The notes beneath the pieces were generated by a model. That model ran no database searches. It saw only the letters and a list, made by a program, of their open reading frames with translations, and was not told the DNA's origin. A program made the position numbers and the translations under genes. Of a stretch of 64,000 nt of DNA, positions 36,175 to 44,818 are shown piece by piece; position 1 is the stretch's first letter, and each line of letters begins with the position of its first letter. The DNA is taken from assembly GCA_027489965.1 (NCBI GenBank), contig JAIXZA010000008.1, forward strand, positions 1 through 64,000, given 5' to 3'. Origin of the DNA: Verrucomicrobiaceae bacterium (lineage in GTDB: Bacteria > Verrucomicrobiota > Verrucomicrobiia > Verrucomicrobiales > Verrucomicrobiaceae).

Positions 36175-37482
36175 CTATCGTTTGAGATTGAATTCCTGCC
36201 AAGTGGGAAACGGCCAAATACTTGCACGCAGCTGCAGGATGCCGATACGGCGTGTGTGGGTATGAATAAGGGAGGAAATAACCCAAGTGAAAGCGTAAGC
36301 AGCTACCAAAGCCCAAGCTGCCCCGACAGCGCCCATGGAAGGCACCCACAACCAAGCTAAAACCACGTCTAACAGAACACCCCCCAAAATATAATACAGC
36401 TCAATGCTTGTGCGTTGGGTATGCAACAGCCAAGCACCACGTGCCTGGGCCATAAACATGGTTGGCAAAATCCACGCAGTTACGGCTAAAACTTGGGCGG
36501 TGGGTTTGAAATCAGGTCCATAAATCCAGTTCGTCCATAGTGGCGCACCGAGACATAATCCCAGGGCAGAGAGCAGACCAAGTGCCGCTCCTAAACGCGT
36601 GAAGTGATCTAGCCTGTTCCAGGCGCGGAGGGGTTCATTCGTGAGTAAGTGGGTCAGTCCAGGGAAGAAAACAGTGAGCAAAACTCCGGCAATCATTTGC
36701 ATGCTGAGTGGTAGCTCAAGCGCAGCGCTGTAATAGCTAGCTTCTGCATTGCCAGCCCACTCGCGTAGCAGCACGATGTTAATACGGAATAGGGCACCCG
36801 AGGCCAGTCCGCCGAGAATAAGCGGCGATGATTCTTTCAATAACTGCCATGCGGTCGTGCTGTCCCAGCGCCAATGAGCCAGATGTTCCTGTCGTAAACG
36901 AAAGTAAAAGATAGCTAAAAACACCATGGTAATTGCTGTGCCGATAGGCACAGAGCCACATAACCAGATGATGCTAAGACCTTGAACGGCACAGAGTATC
37001 TCCCATGAACGCATTGCCAAAGAGCCCAAGGAAGCAGAAAGGGCGCTTTCTCGACCGTGCAAGTGAGCCTCTAACGCGTGACCAAAGGGAATGGGCCACC
37101 AAACTAAGAGGCTAAAAGCTGCGACAATGAAGAGCAGCTGCTGGCTACGACTTTCTGACCATAAAAGTGATCCCGCTGCCACAACGGAAAAAAACAATAA
37201 ACCGCTGAGTGCTATCATCCACATAGCGGTTCCTAGAATAAGACCTTCGGACTCCCGCGCTACCAGACGCCGCATGATCACATTATTACTGACAATGACG
37301 GTCAATGGCGTGACTAAACTAACGTAAAATTGCGCAGTGCGGTACTCGCTTAGATCATGATGCAAGTGTCGTGCAACTAAGCCACCAGCCAGGACACTCA
37401 TGGCTAAATTGATCACCTTAGCCCCTGCCTGCCAACTCAGGTTGGAAATAATGTTCCTTACCCTTTGAGCACTCTCATTCAT
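36175..37482 (-). CDS. Oligosaccharide flippase (Wzx-like)
   Basis: 435 residues, about 12 membrane helices, in the MATE/polysaccharide transport superfamily. N-terminal NIISNLSWQAGAKVINLAMSVLAGGLVARHL is typical of Wzx-type proteins. It would move lipid-linked repeat units across the inner membrane. Overlaps the upstream acyltransferase gene by 8 bases, and the next gene gmhA follows 31 bases on. Confidence 0.87.
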   Translation of the reverse strand: MNESAQRVRNIISNLSWQAGAKVINLAMSVLAGGLVARHLHHDLSEYRTAQFYVSLVTPLTVIVSNNVIMRRLVARESEGLILGTAMWMIALSGLLFFSVVAAGSLLWSESRSQQLLFIVAAFSLLVWWPIPFGHALEAHLHGRESALSASLGSLAMRSWEILCAVQGLSIIWLCGSVPIGTAITMVFLAIFYFRLRQEHLAHWRWDSTTAWQLLKESSPLILGGLASGALFRINIVLLREWAGNAEASYYSAALELPLSMQMIAGVLLTVFFPGLTHLLTNEPLRAWNRLDHFTRLGAALGLLSALGLCLGAPLWTNWIYGPDFKPTAQVLAVTAWILPTMFMAQARGAWLLHTQRTSIELYYILGGVLLDVVLAWLWVPSMGAVGAAWALVAAYAFTWVISSLIHTHTRRIGILQLRASIWPFPTWQEFNLKR

Positions 37483-38563
37483 CGTGCTTCGGGACTGGGG
37501 GGATAACTTTAAGCCACTCCTTGATTTTGTTAAAGGGCTGTTCGATCCCCCAATAGCTAACGCTGCCGCAGATGATGCACATCAAGATGTTTTGTGGAAA
37601 CAAACAAAGCCATGGGGCATGACCGCTGAGCCATTGGAACTCGGGAGCCAGCAAAACTTGCTGCCACAGATAGACACTGTATGAAATGAGACCTAGACCC
37701 ACCAGAGGAGTCCAATTCAAAAGCCTCAGCTCGGAGCCTTTGCAACCCATGGCTAATCCAGCGATGTAGGCTGACGTTGCGGCAGCCACTGCTAGCGGCT
37801 GAATAAAAGTAAACCAATCGCCAATTGAGGATCCTGACAGCCTGGTCAGGAGCAATGCGCAAAAAAGCAACAGGGTGCGCTTGTGCCAAATCCGAAGCCA
37901 CGGTGCTGTGTGGCCACTGCTTATATTCAATGCTAATAGTGCCCCAGCCATGAATCCGTCCAGATTCATCGGTAGCCAACGAAGGCTGCCATCCGGCAAC
38001 CATGGAATGGCAATTCTGAATACGACACTTATTACGATACCTACCAAAGATAAACGTCGTAGCTGCTTCACTGCTAGAAATGCTACTAACAATGGCCATA
38101 TTAAATAAAATTGTTCTTCGACAGCCAGTGACCAATAATGCCCCGTGAAACCTTGCTGCGTGGTGAACCACGGGTCAAAAGGCATCATGTTACGATAAAA
38201 AAGTAGTGACCCCCACTGCGTTTCAGAAGGTACAAGCGCCTGATTTTGCCGACTTACAAAATGCAGAAAAAGTAGATACGCTGAAGCAGGCGGTAGAATG
38301 CGCAGACTGCGGCGAAGCCAAAAACGGCGTAGTGAGATATGACCATGAGATGCCTGCTCTTTGCACAGCAATAGTGTAATAATAAAACCACTAATAGTGA
38401 AGAAAATCTGAACGCCTAACGTGCCAGAGAAGACACGTCTTAGTTGATCAATGAGCCAATGATGGGGCACATTTCCGGATACTTCAGAGTGTGATAAAAG
38501 CACACAAAGAATGGCGATGGCACGCATGCCATCGAGTCCTAAAATCCGTCGCGAGGGGATCAT
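37475..38563 (-). CDS. Acyltransferase family 3 membrane protein
   Basis: 362 residues with about ten hydrophobic helices. The N-terminal GLDGMRAIAILCVLLSHSEVSG has the Arg and catalytic-type His; HISLRRFWLRRSLRILPP is the second conserved arginine block. Homologous in layout to OafA/NodX-like O-acetyltransferases and to the second acyltransferase at 27886. Overlaps the upstream GT2 gene by 4 bases. Probably acylates the polymer or a core sugar. Confidence 0.9.
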   Translation of the reverse strand: MIPSRRILGLDGMRAIAILCVLLSHSEVSGNVPHHWLIDQLRRVFSGTLGVQIFFTISGFIITLLLCKEQASHGHISLRRFWLRRSLRILPPASAYLLFLHFVSRQNQALVPSETQWGSLLFYRNMMPFDPWFTTQQGFTGHYWSLAVEEQFYLIWPLLVAFLAVKQLRRLSLVGIVISVVFRIAIPWLPDGSLRWLPMNLDGFMAGALLALNISSGHTAPWLRIWHKRTLLLFCALLLTRLSGSSIGDWFTFIQPLAVAAATSAYIAGLAMGCKGSELRLLNWTPLVGLGLISYSVYLWQQVLLAPEFQWLSGHAPWLCLFPQNILMCIICGSVSYWGIEQPFNKIKEWLKVIPPVPKHDE

Positions 38564-39342
38564 GCTTTCTTGTTTAAACTACGCAGAGCTAACCAGCCGG
38601 AAGCCACATACCAAGCGTAAAAAATACTGAGACCAATGCCTGTAATGCCATCTTTCCATGCAGACTTTTTGATCAATGACCAGGCAAAAGCGTGGGCAGT
38701 TTCATATGATAGGGTAAGCCAAGAAAAAGTCTGTCCTGCGGCTTGGTGTTTGAGCCCTTCTGCTTGGATGTATCGCAGATGTTTTTCGATGAGCTGGGCA
38801 TAATTGAGCATCCAATAATGATGCAAAACTTGGTCATCCTGCCACGGTATTCGATGGATGCGGAGGCCAAGGTTCGGTTCAGCCCTTCGATGAACGACAG
38901 CGCCGAGGGTGACTCGTTGACGATGAAAGAAAGAGCCTGGCTTCCATTTTTTACCACCCCAGTATGTTCCCCGTAAGGCATGGTTTCCGAAGTAGAACTG
39001 GATGGGGAATTCGATCACTGCCACATCTTTTGGCAATTCATTAACAATGGTTACAAGCGCTGACGCCAACTTAGGATCAAAGACTTCATCGGGATCAATG
39101 TTTATGATCCAATCGTGACTTGCAAGAGTGCTCATCCATTTCTGCGCTGCTTCGACGAATGGCACACGCTGATGTTTGAAGACTCGAGCATTAAATTGTG
39201 CTGCTATTGAGACCGTTTTGTCAGTGCAGTCCATATCGACGACAATAACTTCGTCACAAAAGGTCAGCGAATTAAGGCATCTTTCCAATAGATGTCCTTC
39301 GTCGCAACTGACAACGATGGCAGTGATAGGGATGGGATTCAT
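38560..39342 (-). CDS. GT2 family glycosyltransferase (WaaE/LgtF-like)
   Basis: 260 residues. ITAIVVSCDEGHLLERCLNSL opens the GT-A domain; DEVIVVDMDCTDKTV and INIDPDEVFDP give the metal-binding D-x-D. The GKKWKPGSFFHRQRVTLGAVVHRRAEP segment is typical of the WaaE/LgtF group that adds a glucose to a heptose of LPS core. Near hldA and gmhA this group makes sense. C-terminal 40 residues are hydrophobic. First gene of the locus after hldA, 12 bases apart. Confidence 0.9.
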   Translation of the reverse strand: MNPIPITAIVVSCDEGHLLERCLNSLTFCDEVIVVDMDCTDKTVSIAAQFNARVFKHQRVPFVEAAQKWMSTLASHDWIINIDPDEVFDPKLASALVTIVNELPKDVAVIEFPIQFYFGNHALRGTYWGGKKWKPGSFFHRQRVTLGAVVHRRAEPNLGLRIHRIPWQDDQVLHHYWMLNYAQLIEKHLRYIQAEGLKHQAAGQTFSWLTLSYETAHAFAWSLIKKSAWKDGITGIGLSIFYAWYVASGWLALRSLNKKA

Positions 39343-39354
39343 CCTAGATTTGGC

Positions 39355-40356
39355 TTAATCTTCGAAAGCCTGAAGCAACTCGTCTTTCATCACTCGTGCG
39401 GTGCCGAGCTTGCCAACGACGATGCCGCTGGCGTGATTGGCGAGGTCGGCGGCATCTTCGGCGCTGAGGCCAGCGGTAAGGGCGAGGGTGAGGAAGGCGA
39501 TGGCTGTATCGCCAGCGCCGGAGACATCATAAACTTCACGAGCACGAGTCGGGATGTGATGAGGAGCAATGTCACGCTGAAAGAGAATCATGCCCTGCTC
39601 ACCTAGCGTGACGAGCACTTTACCGACGGCCCATTGATCCAGGAGTTGTTCGCCAACTTCGAGCAGGCGCTTATCCTCCATTGGAGGACCAGGGCTACGG
39701 TGATCTTGAATGCCTGCTGCGGCGAAGGCTTCAAGTCGATTAGGTTTAACCAAGGATGCCCCGTGCCAACTCAATGGATTGCGCGGTGAGGGATCGACGG
39801 TGACGAGCTTCCCTGCGGCTTTGCATAGACCAAGAACTTGGTCGGCGAAGGCTTGGGTCACGAAACCTTTTCCGTAGTCTTCGATGATCACGCCATCTAG
39901 TTCTGGCAGCATGACTTGGAGTCGCTCCGAGATGAGAGAGAGTTCTTCGGGTGATAGCTTTTCAATGGTTTCCCGATCCACTCGAACAACGTGCTGCTGG
40001 CGCGCGATGATGCGTGTTTTAGCGATCGTCGGTAGGGTTTCGCTTTCGAGCATCGGGTCGGTGTTCACACCTTCATCGTTCAAAAGGCGTTTGAGTTCAC
40101 CTGCTGCGGTGTCTTTACCGACTCGGCCCATGAGATAGGCGTGTGGTGTGAAGGCGGAGAGATTACGGGCGACGTTCGCGGCTCCTCCAGGGAAGGTGGT
40201 TTCCTTTGTTACCTCGACAATCGGGACGGGGGCTTCTGGCGAGATGCGCCGCACGGCTCCCCAGATAAAATGGTCCAGCATCACGTCACCAATAACGAGC
40301 ACACGACTTTTGGCCATGCGCTGAATGGCATCACGGGCAGTGGTGGCGGTGAGCAT
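39355..40356 (-). CDS. hldA: D-glycero-beta-D-manno-heptose-7-phosphate kinase
   Basis: 333 residues from the ATG at 40356 (MLTATTARDAIQRMAK); the longer frame enters the DAHP synthase gene and is basic, out of character. PfkB/ribokinase fold: ISPEAPVPIVEV, FPGGAANVARNLSAF, EDYGKGFVT and C-terminal DVSGAGDTAIAFLTLALTAG, whose Asp is the catalytic base. The family adds phosphate at C1 of heptose 7-phosphate. The adenylyltransferase domain of HldE is absent, so activation to ADP-heptose must be encoded elsewhere. 17 bases follow the DAHP synthase stop. Confidence 0.92.
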   Translation of the reverse strand: MLTATTARDAIQRMAKSRVLVIGDVMLDHFIWGAVRRISPEAPVPIVEVTKETTFPGGAANVARNLSAFTPHAYLMGRVGKDTAAGELKRLLNDEGVNTDPMLESETLPTIAKTRIIARQQHVVRVDRETIEKLSPEELSLISERLQVMLPELDGVIIEDYGKGFVTQAFADQVLGLCKAAGKLVTVDPSPRNPLSWHGASLVKPNRLEAFAAAGIQDHRSPGPPMEDKRLLEVGEQLLDQWAVGKVLVTLGEQGMILFQRDIAPHHIPTRAREVYDVSGAGDTAIAFLTLALTAGLSAEDAADLANHASGIVVGKLGTARVMKDELLQAFED

Positions 40357-40373
40357 GCTTTTGAGTGGGAAAT

Positions 40374-41435
40374 TTAGCCGCGGCGTGCCCGGACGGCAAC
40401 AGCGAGATCGTTCAGCATGGTCTCGGTGGTAGCCCAGTTCACGCAGGCATCGGTGATGCTTTGGCCGTAGGTGAGTGGTTGCCCTGGTTTGGCGTCTTGG
40501 CGGCCTTCGACGAGATGACTTTCGATCATGACGCCGGTGATAGATTTGCTGCCTTGGCTGATTTGATCGGCTAGGGACTCCGTGACGAGGGGCTGCTTCC
40601 GGTAGTCTTTGAGGCTGTTGCCGTGGCTGCAATCCACCATCACACTTGCAGGTAGGCCGCGAGCGGTTAGCTGGCCGACGACGGTGTCGATGGAGGCTGC
40701 ATCAAAGTTGGTGCCAGCCTTGCCCCCGCGCAGGATGACGTGGCAAGCTTCATTGCCGCGTGTTTTGACAATGGCGGCGACGCCGTCTTTGGTGACGGAA
40801 AGGAAGCAGTGTTGACCAGCCGCAGCCTGAATAGCGTCTAGAGCTACTTGAATGCCGCCGTCGGTGCCGTTTTTGAAGCCGACGGGCATGGAAAGCCCGG
40901 AGGAGAGCTGGCGGTGGACTTGGCTTTCTGTGGTGCGCGCGCCGATGGCTCCCCAGGAAACGACATCGGCGATGTATTGCGGCGTGATGACATCCAGAAA
41001 CTCGGTCCCAGATGGGATGCCCATGCGTGTAAGCTCGATCAGCAATGCTCGTGCTTCACGCAGCCCAGCATTGATGTCGTAGCTTTCATTGAGGTGCGGG
41101 TCATTGATGAAGCCCTTCCAGCCAACGGTGGTGCGTGGCTTTTCAAAATAGACACGCATGACAATCTCCAAATCCTTGGAGTGCTTTTCACGGGCAGCCT
41201 GGATGAGTTGAGCATATTCTAATGCAGACTTGTGATCATGGATTGAGCAGGGTCCTGCGACGACGAGGAGTCGATCATCTTTCCGATTGAGGATAGCCTC
41301 TGCTTGTTTACGTGAAGACTCGATGAATGCGGCCCCTGTCTCATTGAGAGGGAGATCATGCATAAGAAGGGCCGGCTGAATCAGCGGTAGGATCTCGGCC
41401 ACGCGGAGATCGTCAGTAGGGTGGGATTGGCTCAC
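40374..41435 (-). CDS. 3-deoxy-7-phosphoheptulonate (DAHP) synthase, class I
   Basis: 353 residues from a GTG start at 41435. Joins phosphoenolpyruvate and erythrose 4-phosphate in the first step of aromatic amino acid synthesis. Family features: VVAGPCSIHDHKSALEYA, MRVYFEKPRTTVGWKGFINDP, PSGTEFLDVITPQY, GARTTESQVHRQLSSGLSMPVGFKNGTDG and DCSHGNSLKDYRKQ, all as in AroF/G/H. Which amino acid inhibits it cannot be told. It precedes hldA, so aromatic and heptose synthesis genes share a transcript. Upstream is a 340-base region with a possible short ORF. Confidence 0.93.
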   Translation of the reverse strand: MSQSHPTDDLRVAEILPLIQPALLMHDLPLNETGAAFIESSRKQAEAILNRKDDRLLVVAGPCSIHDHKSALEYAQLIQAAREKHSKDLEIVMRVYFEKPRTTVGWKGFINDPHLNESYDINAGLREARALLIELTRMGIPSGTEFLDVITPQYIADVVSWGAIGARTTESQVHRQLSSGLSMPVGFKNGTDGGIQVALDAIQAAAGQHCFLSVTKDGVAAIVKTRGNEACHVILRGGKAGTNFDAASIDTVVGQLTARGLPASVMVDCSHGNSLKDYRKQPLVTESLADQISQGSKSITGVMIESHLVEGRQDAKPGQPLTYGQSITDACVNWATTETMLNDLAVAVRARRG

Positions 41436-41775
41436 AAGTCAGTCGGGTTAAAAGAGGGCAGACAAAATGGGCGCTTTTGCAGGAATGGCAAGCAGCCTGT
41501 GGCGTGAGAGCTCTTCTTGAGTAGCTGCCGCCCTCGGTCAGGCAGCGTTGGCTGCCACCGCTCCAGCGATGTTGCAGTCCGCGGAGAGTTCAGTCTTAGG
41601 ACCTTGCTCACGTAGCTGCTCATCGCTGGGGACGATGGTCATGCGGATTCTATTTATTACGGAAAATAGAGTCATTCATTTAATTTGGAAAGGTTTATAT
41701 TCTGGAAATATGATTATTTTTCAGACTTTTGACCTCGGTTTAATCCACTTTGGGGTAGTTCAAGCTTCTTGCAGA
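41436..41775. other. 340-base region between kup and DAHP synthase
   Basis: Half near DAHP synthase (41540-41640) is GC-rich; half near kup (41643-41775) is AT-rich and likely holds the DAHP synthase promoter. The AT-rich half has the inverted repeat ATATT-CTGGA-AATAT (41697-41711). The GC-rich half has the hairpin GGCAGC-GTTG-GCTGCC (41541-41556) and a candidate 34-codon ORF listed separately. No tRNA or known riboswitch was recognised. Confidence 0.5.
41538..41642 (-). CDS. Candidate 34-residue small protein or leader peptide upstream of DAHP synthase
   Basis: ATG at 41642 and TGA at 41540-41538 encode a 34-residue acidic N-terminal, alanine-rich C-terminal peptide beginning MTIVPSDEQLREQGPKTELS. 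Codon choice resembles neighbouring genes. It ends in a hairpin (41541-41556) that overlaps its stop region, 102 bases before the DAHP synthase start. No aromatic codons, so it is not a classical attenuator leader. No clear ribosome binding site. A 63-residue frame overlaps it and looks less natural. Confidence 0.3.
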   Translation of the reverse strand: MTIVPSDEQLREQGPKTELSADCNIAGAVAANAA

Positions 41776-43677
41776 CTACACCTCCAATTGAATTCCCAGC
41801 TCGCAGACCTGTCGTGGCGGCAGATCGAAGTAGCCTGTGGCAGGCCTTGAGAGTCGAGAAAGCATGACAAAAAGTTTTTTCCTCCAGAGCGCCATTTTGC
41901 CAGGGCCGTTGGTGAGCAGCACTTCCCTGCTCTGGTAGAAAGTGATGCCGTTCTTATTCAGCTTCGTCTTATCTTCCAATGCTTGGACTAGGTCATCAAA
42001 GACCTGTGGAGACTCGGCGAATCCGTAACGTAAGACCACGCGATAGAATTCATCACAAAAATCTTCTACGGTATGACGAGTTTCATCACAGACATAAGGC
42101 GAGTCTTCAAAGCGAACGGTCAGCAGGATGACCTGCTTATGCAGAGCCTTGTTGTGCTTTAAATGATGCAGCAGGGCTAATGGAAGGCCATCGGCACTGG
42201 CTGACATAAAGACGGCGGCTCCAGGGACGCGAATGATGCGGTCTTTTTTGATTTCATCGACGAGGAACTGCACCGGTAATCTCCCACGCTGCATGGCCTG
42301 GAAAAGGATCGCACGACCGTCCGTCCAGGTTTTCATGATGATCCAGATCGTGAGACCGATGACGAGGGGAAACCAAGCTCCAGCCATGAATTTCAGCAGA
42401 CTGCCAGAGACATAACCGATCTCAGGGATCAGGAAGATGATGACTGGTATGCCTGCTTTCCAAAGCGGCCAATGCCAGACTTCTCGCGCAACGAGGAAGA
42501 AGAGCAGGCTGGTAAAGGTCATGTCTAAGGCAACTGAGAGGCCGTAGGCGGCAGCGAGATTGGTAGATGATTTGAAATGGAAGACCAGAGCCAAGCAGCA
42601 AACCATGAGCAGGTAATTGACCTGCGGCATGTAGATCTGACCGCGCACATCGGGGTTGGTGTGGATGATCTTCAAACGCGGCAGGTAACCGAGCTGAACG
42701 GCTTGCTGGGTTAGAGAGTAAACGCCAGTAATCATGGCCTGAGAGGCAATGATGGTAGCTGCTGTGGCCAATAAGATGACGGGAATCAGCGCTACCTGAG
42801 GCACGAGACTGAAGAAGTGGTGATAGCCGGGCTGGAGGGAGGCATTCACATCAGATAATACCAGTGCGCCCTGACCGAGGTAGTTCAGCATCAGTGCGGG
42901 AAGTACGATCACATACCAACTGCGCACAAGCGGCGGACGGCCAAAGTGCCCAATGTCGGCATACATCGCTTCGCAGCCCGTAACAGCCAAAAGGACGAGC
43001 CCCATGAGCACGAAGCTCTCATGTCCGTGATGCATGAGAAAGTTGATGCCGTGATGTGGTGACAGAGCTGAGAAAACGCCAGGATAGCTGCTAATATTGA
43101 TGATCCCGAGAACGGCCAAGGTGAGAAACCAAAGCACCATGATCGGACCAAAGGCTTTGCCAATGGTTGCTGTGCCATGACGTTGAACCAAGAACAGCCC
43201 TAGAATGATGAAAGCCGAAATAGGCACCACGTAATGAGCTAGATCGGTGCCGAGCTTAGCGTCTAGAAGAGCCAGACCTTCGACCGCTGAGAGAACCGAA
43301 ATGGCAGGTGTGATCATGCCGTCGCCATAAAGCAGGCAAGCTCCAAAGATACCAATGAGCATGATGGCACCCGTGGTCTGCGGTTTGAAGCTGCGCTTAG
43401 CCGAGCGAAAAAGGGTGAGCAGCGCAAACATACCGCCCTCTCCTTGATTGGTCGCGCGAGTGATGAAGCCAAGGTACTTGAAGCAGACCATGACGATCAG
43501 CGACCAAAACATCAGCGAGAGCGGCCCTAGCACGCCAAGCGGATCTCCAGGTATAGGTTTCGCGTGATGAAGGCATTCTTTGAGCGCATAAAGCGGGCTC
43601 GTGCCGATGTCTCCGAAAACCACTCCCAATGCCACTAAGGCAAGGGACCAACTGTTTGACGATTTGTGTTCTGACAT
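41776..43677 (-). CDS. kup: Kup system potassium uptake protein
   Basis: 633 residues, matching the 620-640 of the KUP/HAK/KT family. Takes up K+ with protons across the inner membrane. N-terminal LALVALGVVFGDIGTSPLYALKECL is the signature of the family; GDGMITPAISVLSAVEGL follows; about 12 helices occupy residues 1-440 and a soluble C-terminal domain of about 190 residues follows. The start is marked by an SD-like GGAG 7 bases upstream that lies in a hairpin. Gene stands alone, 127 bases from the methyltransferase gene. Confidence 0.95.
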   Translation of the reverse strand: MSEHKSSNSWSLALVALGVVFGDIGTSPLYALKECLHHAKPIPGDPLGVLGPLSLMFWSLIVMVCFKYLGFITRATNQGEGGMFALLTLFRSAKRSFKPQTTGAIMLIGIFGACLLYGDGMITPAISVLSAVEGLALLDAKLGTDLAHYVVPISAFIILGLFLVQRHGTATIGKAFGPIMVLWFLTLAVLGIINISSYPGVFSALSPHHGINFLMHHGHESFVLMGLVLLAVTGCEAMYADIGHFGRPPLVRSWYVIVLPALMLNYLGQGALVLSDVNASLQPGYHHFFSLVPQVALIPVILLATAATIIASQAMITGVYSLTQQAVQLGYLPRLKIIHTNPDVRGQIYMPQVNYLLMVCCLALVFHFKSSTNLAAAYGLSVALDMTFTSLLFFLVAREVWHWPLWKAGIPVIIFLIPEIGYVSGSLLKFMAGAWFPLVIGLTIWIIMKTWTDGRAILFQAMQRGRLPVQFLVDEIKKDRIIRVPGAAVFMSASADGLPLALLHHLKHNKALHKQVILLTVRFEDSPYVCDETRHTVEDFCDEFYRVVLRYGFAESPQVFDDLVQALEDKTKLNKNGITFYQSREVLLTNGPGKMALWRKKLFVMLSRLSRPATGYFDLPPRQVCELGIQLEV

Positions 43678-43721
43678 GGGAGATCTCCGGGGTGTGACCC
43701 GAAGCCCTGTTAGATTCAGGG
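43678..43721 (-). promoter_or_regulatory. kup leader: two stem-loops, one covering the ribosome binding site
   Basis: On the minus strand CCCTG-AATCTAA-CAGGG (43721-43705) is followed directly by CTTCGGG-TCACAC-CCCGGAG (43704-43685). The right arm of the second hairpin contains GGAG (43688-43685), which is 7 bases before the kup ATG and is the best Shine-Dalgarno candidate. GGAGATCTCC here is also a 10-base palindrome that could pair differently. The stems are seen directly; control of kup translation is inferred. Confidence 0.45.
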
Positions 43722-43804
43722 ACGGAATTTATGCCGCTGGATGCAATGATTTGCAAGCGACTTTCCCTTTTCAGCACTTGCCTAACGAGGCGTATGAACA
43801 GCAC

Positions 43805-44815
43805 TTACTCTGCTGTTAGGCCAAAAGCGGTCACCTCATTTTTGTTGGCGCAGAGCCGCGTCAGCCGGAAGTCAGCACAGAGTTGGGGCGCTTCTTTCTT
43901 CAGTTGATCCATGAGGTGATACTCATCCGTGCCTTTGAATTTCAGGGTCACGATGAAGCGGCGCATCTGCTTTTCTCTTAGCCATTCCAAGAGTAAATCA
44001 ATGCTGCGCTGTGGAGCAGCAATGATATCACAAATCAGCCAATCAACAGGTGTCTCAGGCTTGAATTTAAAGGCATCGGCTTGAATGAATTTGAGCCTTG
44101 GACTGCGCATGAGATCGTCGCGAAGAGGGGAGCGATCAATGGCGACGACATGCGCGCCGCGCTGAATGGCGACGTAGCTCCAACTCCCAGGAGATGCACC
44201 GAGATCGACACAGGTCTGCCCACGCTCGATCTGCTGGCCTAGACGGAGCTCGGCTTCGATCACTTTCGCAAAGGCACGAGAAGGGGCTGCTTTATCCTCA
44301 GCATGAGGGATGTATCCGGCGATGTGATTGGAGAGGATCGCCCGCAATTCTTGAGTTATCGGCGTCGCAGAAACAAACCCTTCATCGGGACCTGTTAGCA
44401 CGGCTTGGACTAAGGCTTCTCCGCTCTGGGTGATGTCGGAGTCTTTTTGCCAAGAGCGGAGCAAACTGCGTCTGCGTTTTTTGAGTCGCTCAGTGAGCGC
44501 TGTGAGGATGAGCTCGCATCGATGTTGGCCTGCTTTGCCTTCACCGTAGGCAGGCCAGAGATGCAGCCGCCAAGGTTGATCGTCGCTCAAAGCAGCAAGC
44601 ATAGCGGCAATGATGTGATCCGCCCAGCCGTTGATGGAGGCCTCTGTGATGAGCGTCGCATTCGGCAGTGTCTGGTGGGCAAAGGCTAAGATGGCTGGAT
44701 CTGGCAGTGCATCGGCCATAACAAAGGGCTCATTGATGCGGGATGAGATGCCTGCGCGGCTAAGCTCATCAACGAGAAAACTGGTACTCTCCTCTGCCGG
44801 AATAAAGGCGTGCAT
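43805..44815 (-). CDS. RlmM-like 2'-O-ribose methyltransferase (FtsJ fold)
   Basis: 336 residues. The C-terminal domain is an FtsJ-type S-adenosylmethionine methyltransferase: CVDLGASPGSWSYVAIQRGAHVVAIDRSPL (cofactor site), DWLICDIIAAP (catalytic Asp) and FIVTLKFKGTDEYHL (catalytic Lys). The N-terminal part is a THUMP-like region. Layout is that of E. coli RlmM, which methylates C2498 of 23S rRNA, though shorter. It ends 127 bases before kup and starts 3 bases after the AmgK-like gene, so it may be in that transcript. Confidence 0.85.
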   Translation of the reverse strand: MHAFIPAEESTSFLVDELSRAGISSRINEPFVMADALPDPAILAFAHQTLPNATLITEASINGWADHIIAAMLAALSDDQPWRLHLWPAYGEGKAGQHRCELILTALTERLKKRRRSLLRSWQKDSDITQSGEALVQAVLTGPDEGFVSATPITQELRAILSNHIAGYIPHAEDKAAPSRAFAKVIEAELRLGQQIERGQTCVDLGASPGSWSYVAIQRGAHVVAIDRSPLRDDLMRSPRLKFIQADAFKFKPETPVDWLICDIIAAPQRSIDLLLEWLREKQMRRFIVTLKFKGTDEYHLMDQLKKEAPQLCADFRLTRLCANKNEVTAFGLTAE

Positions 44816-44818
44816 GGC

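Noticed and set aside
40357..40632. N-terminal extension of HldA by 92 codons
   Set aside because: It lies wholly inside the DAHP synthase gene, is strongly basic and unlike kinases of the family, which begin near the chosen ATG.
41432..41623. A 63-codon minus-strand frame ending at the DAHP synthase start with a GTGA overlap
   Set aside because: The overlap is attractive, but the composition is Arg/Ser/Leu/Pro-rich like a shadow frame, and the shorter frame at 41642 has more natural codons.
43678..43804. c-di-AMP (ydaO-type) riboswitch before kup
   Set aside because: The region is only 127 bases and lacks the conserved internal segments of that riboswitch; only simple hairpins are supported.
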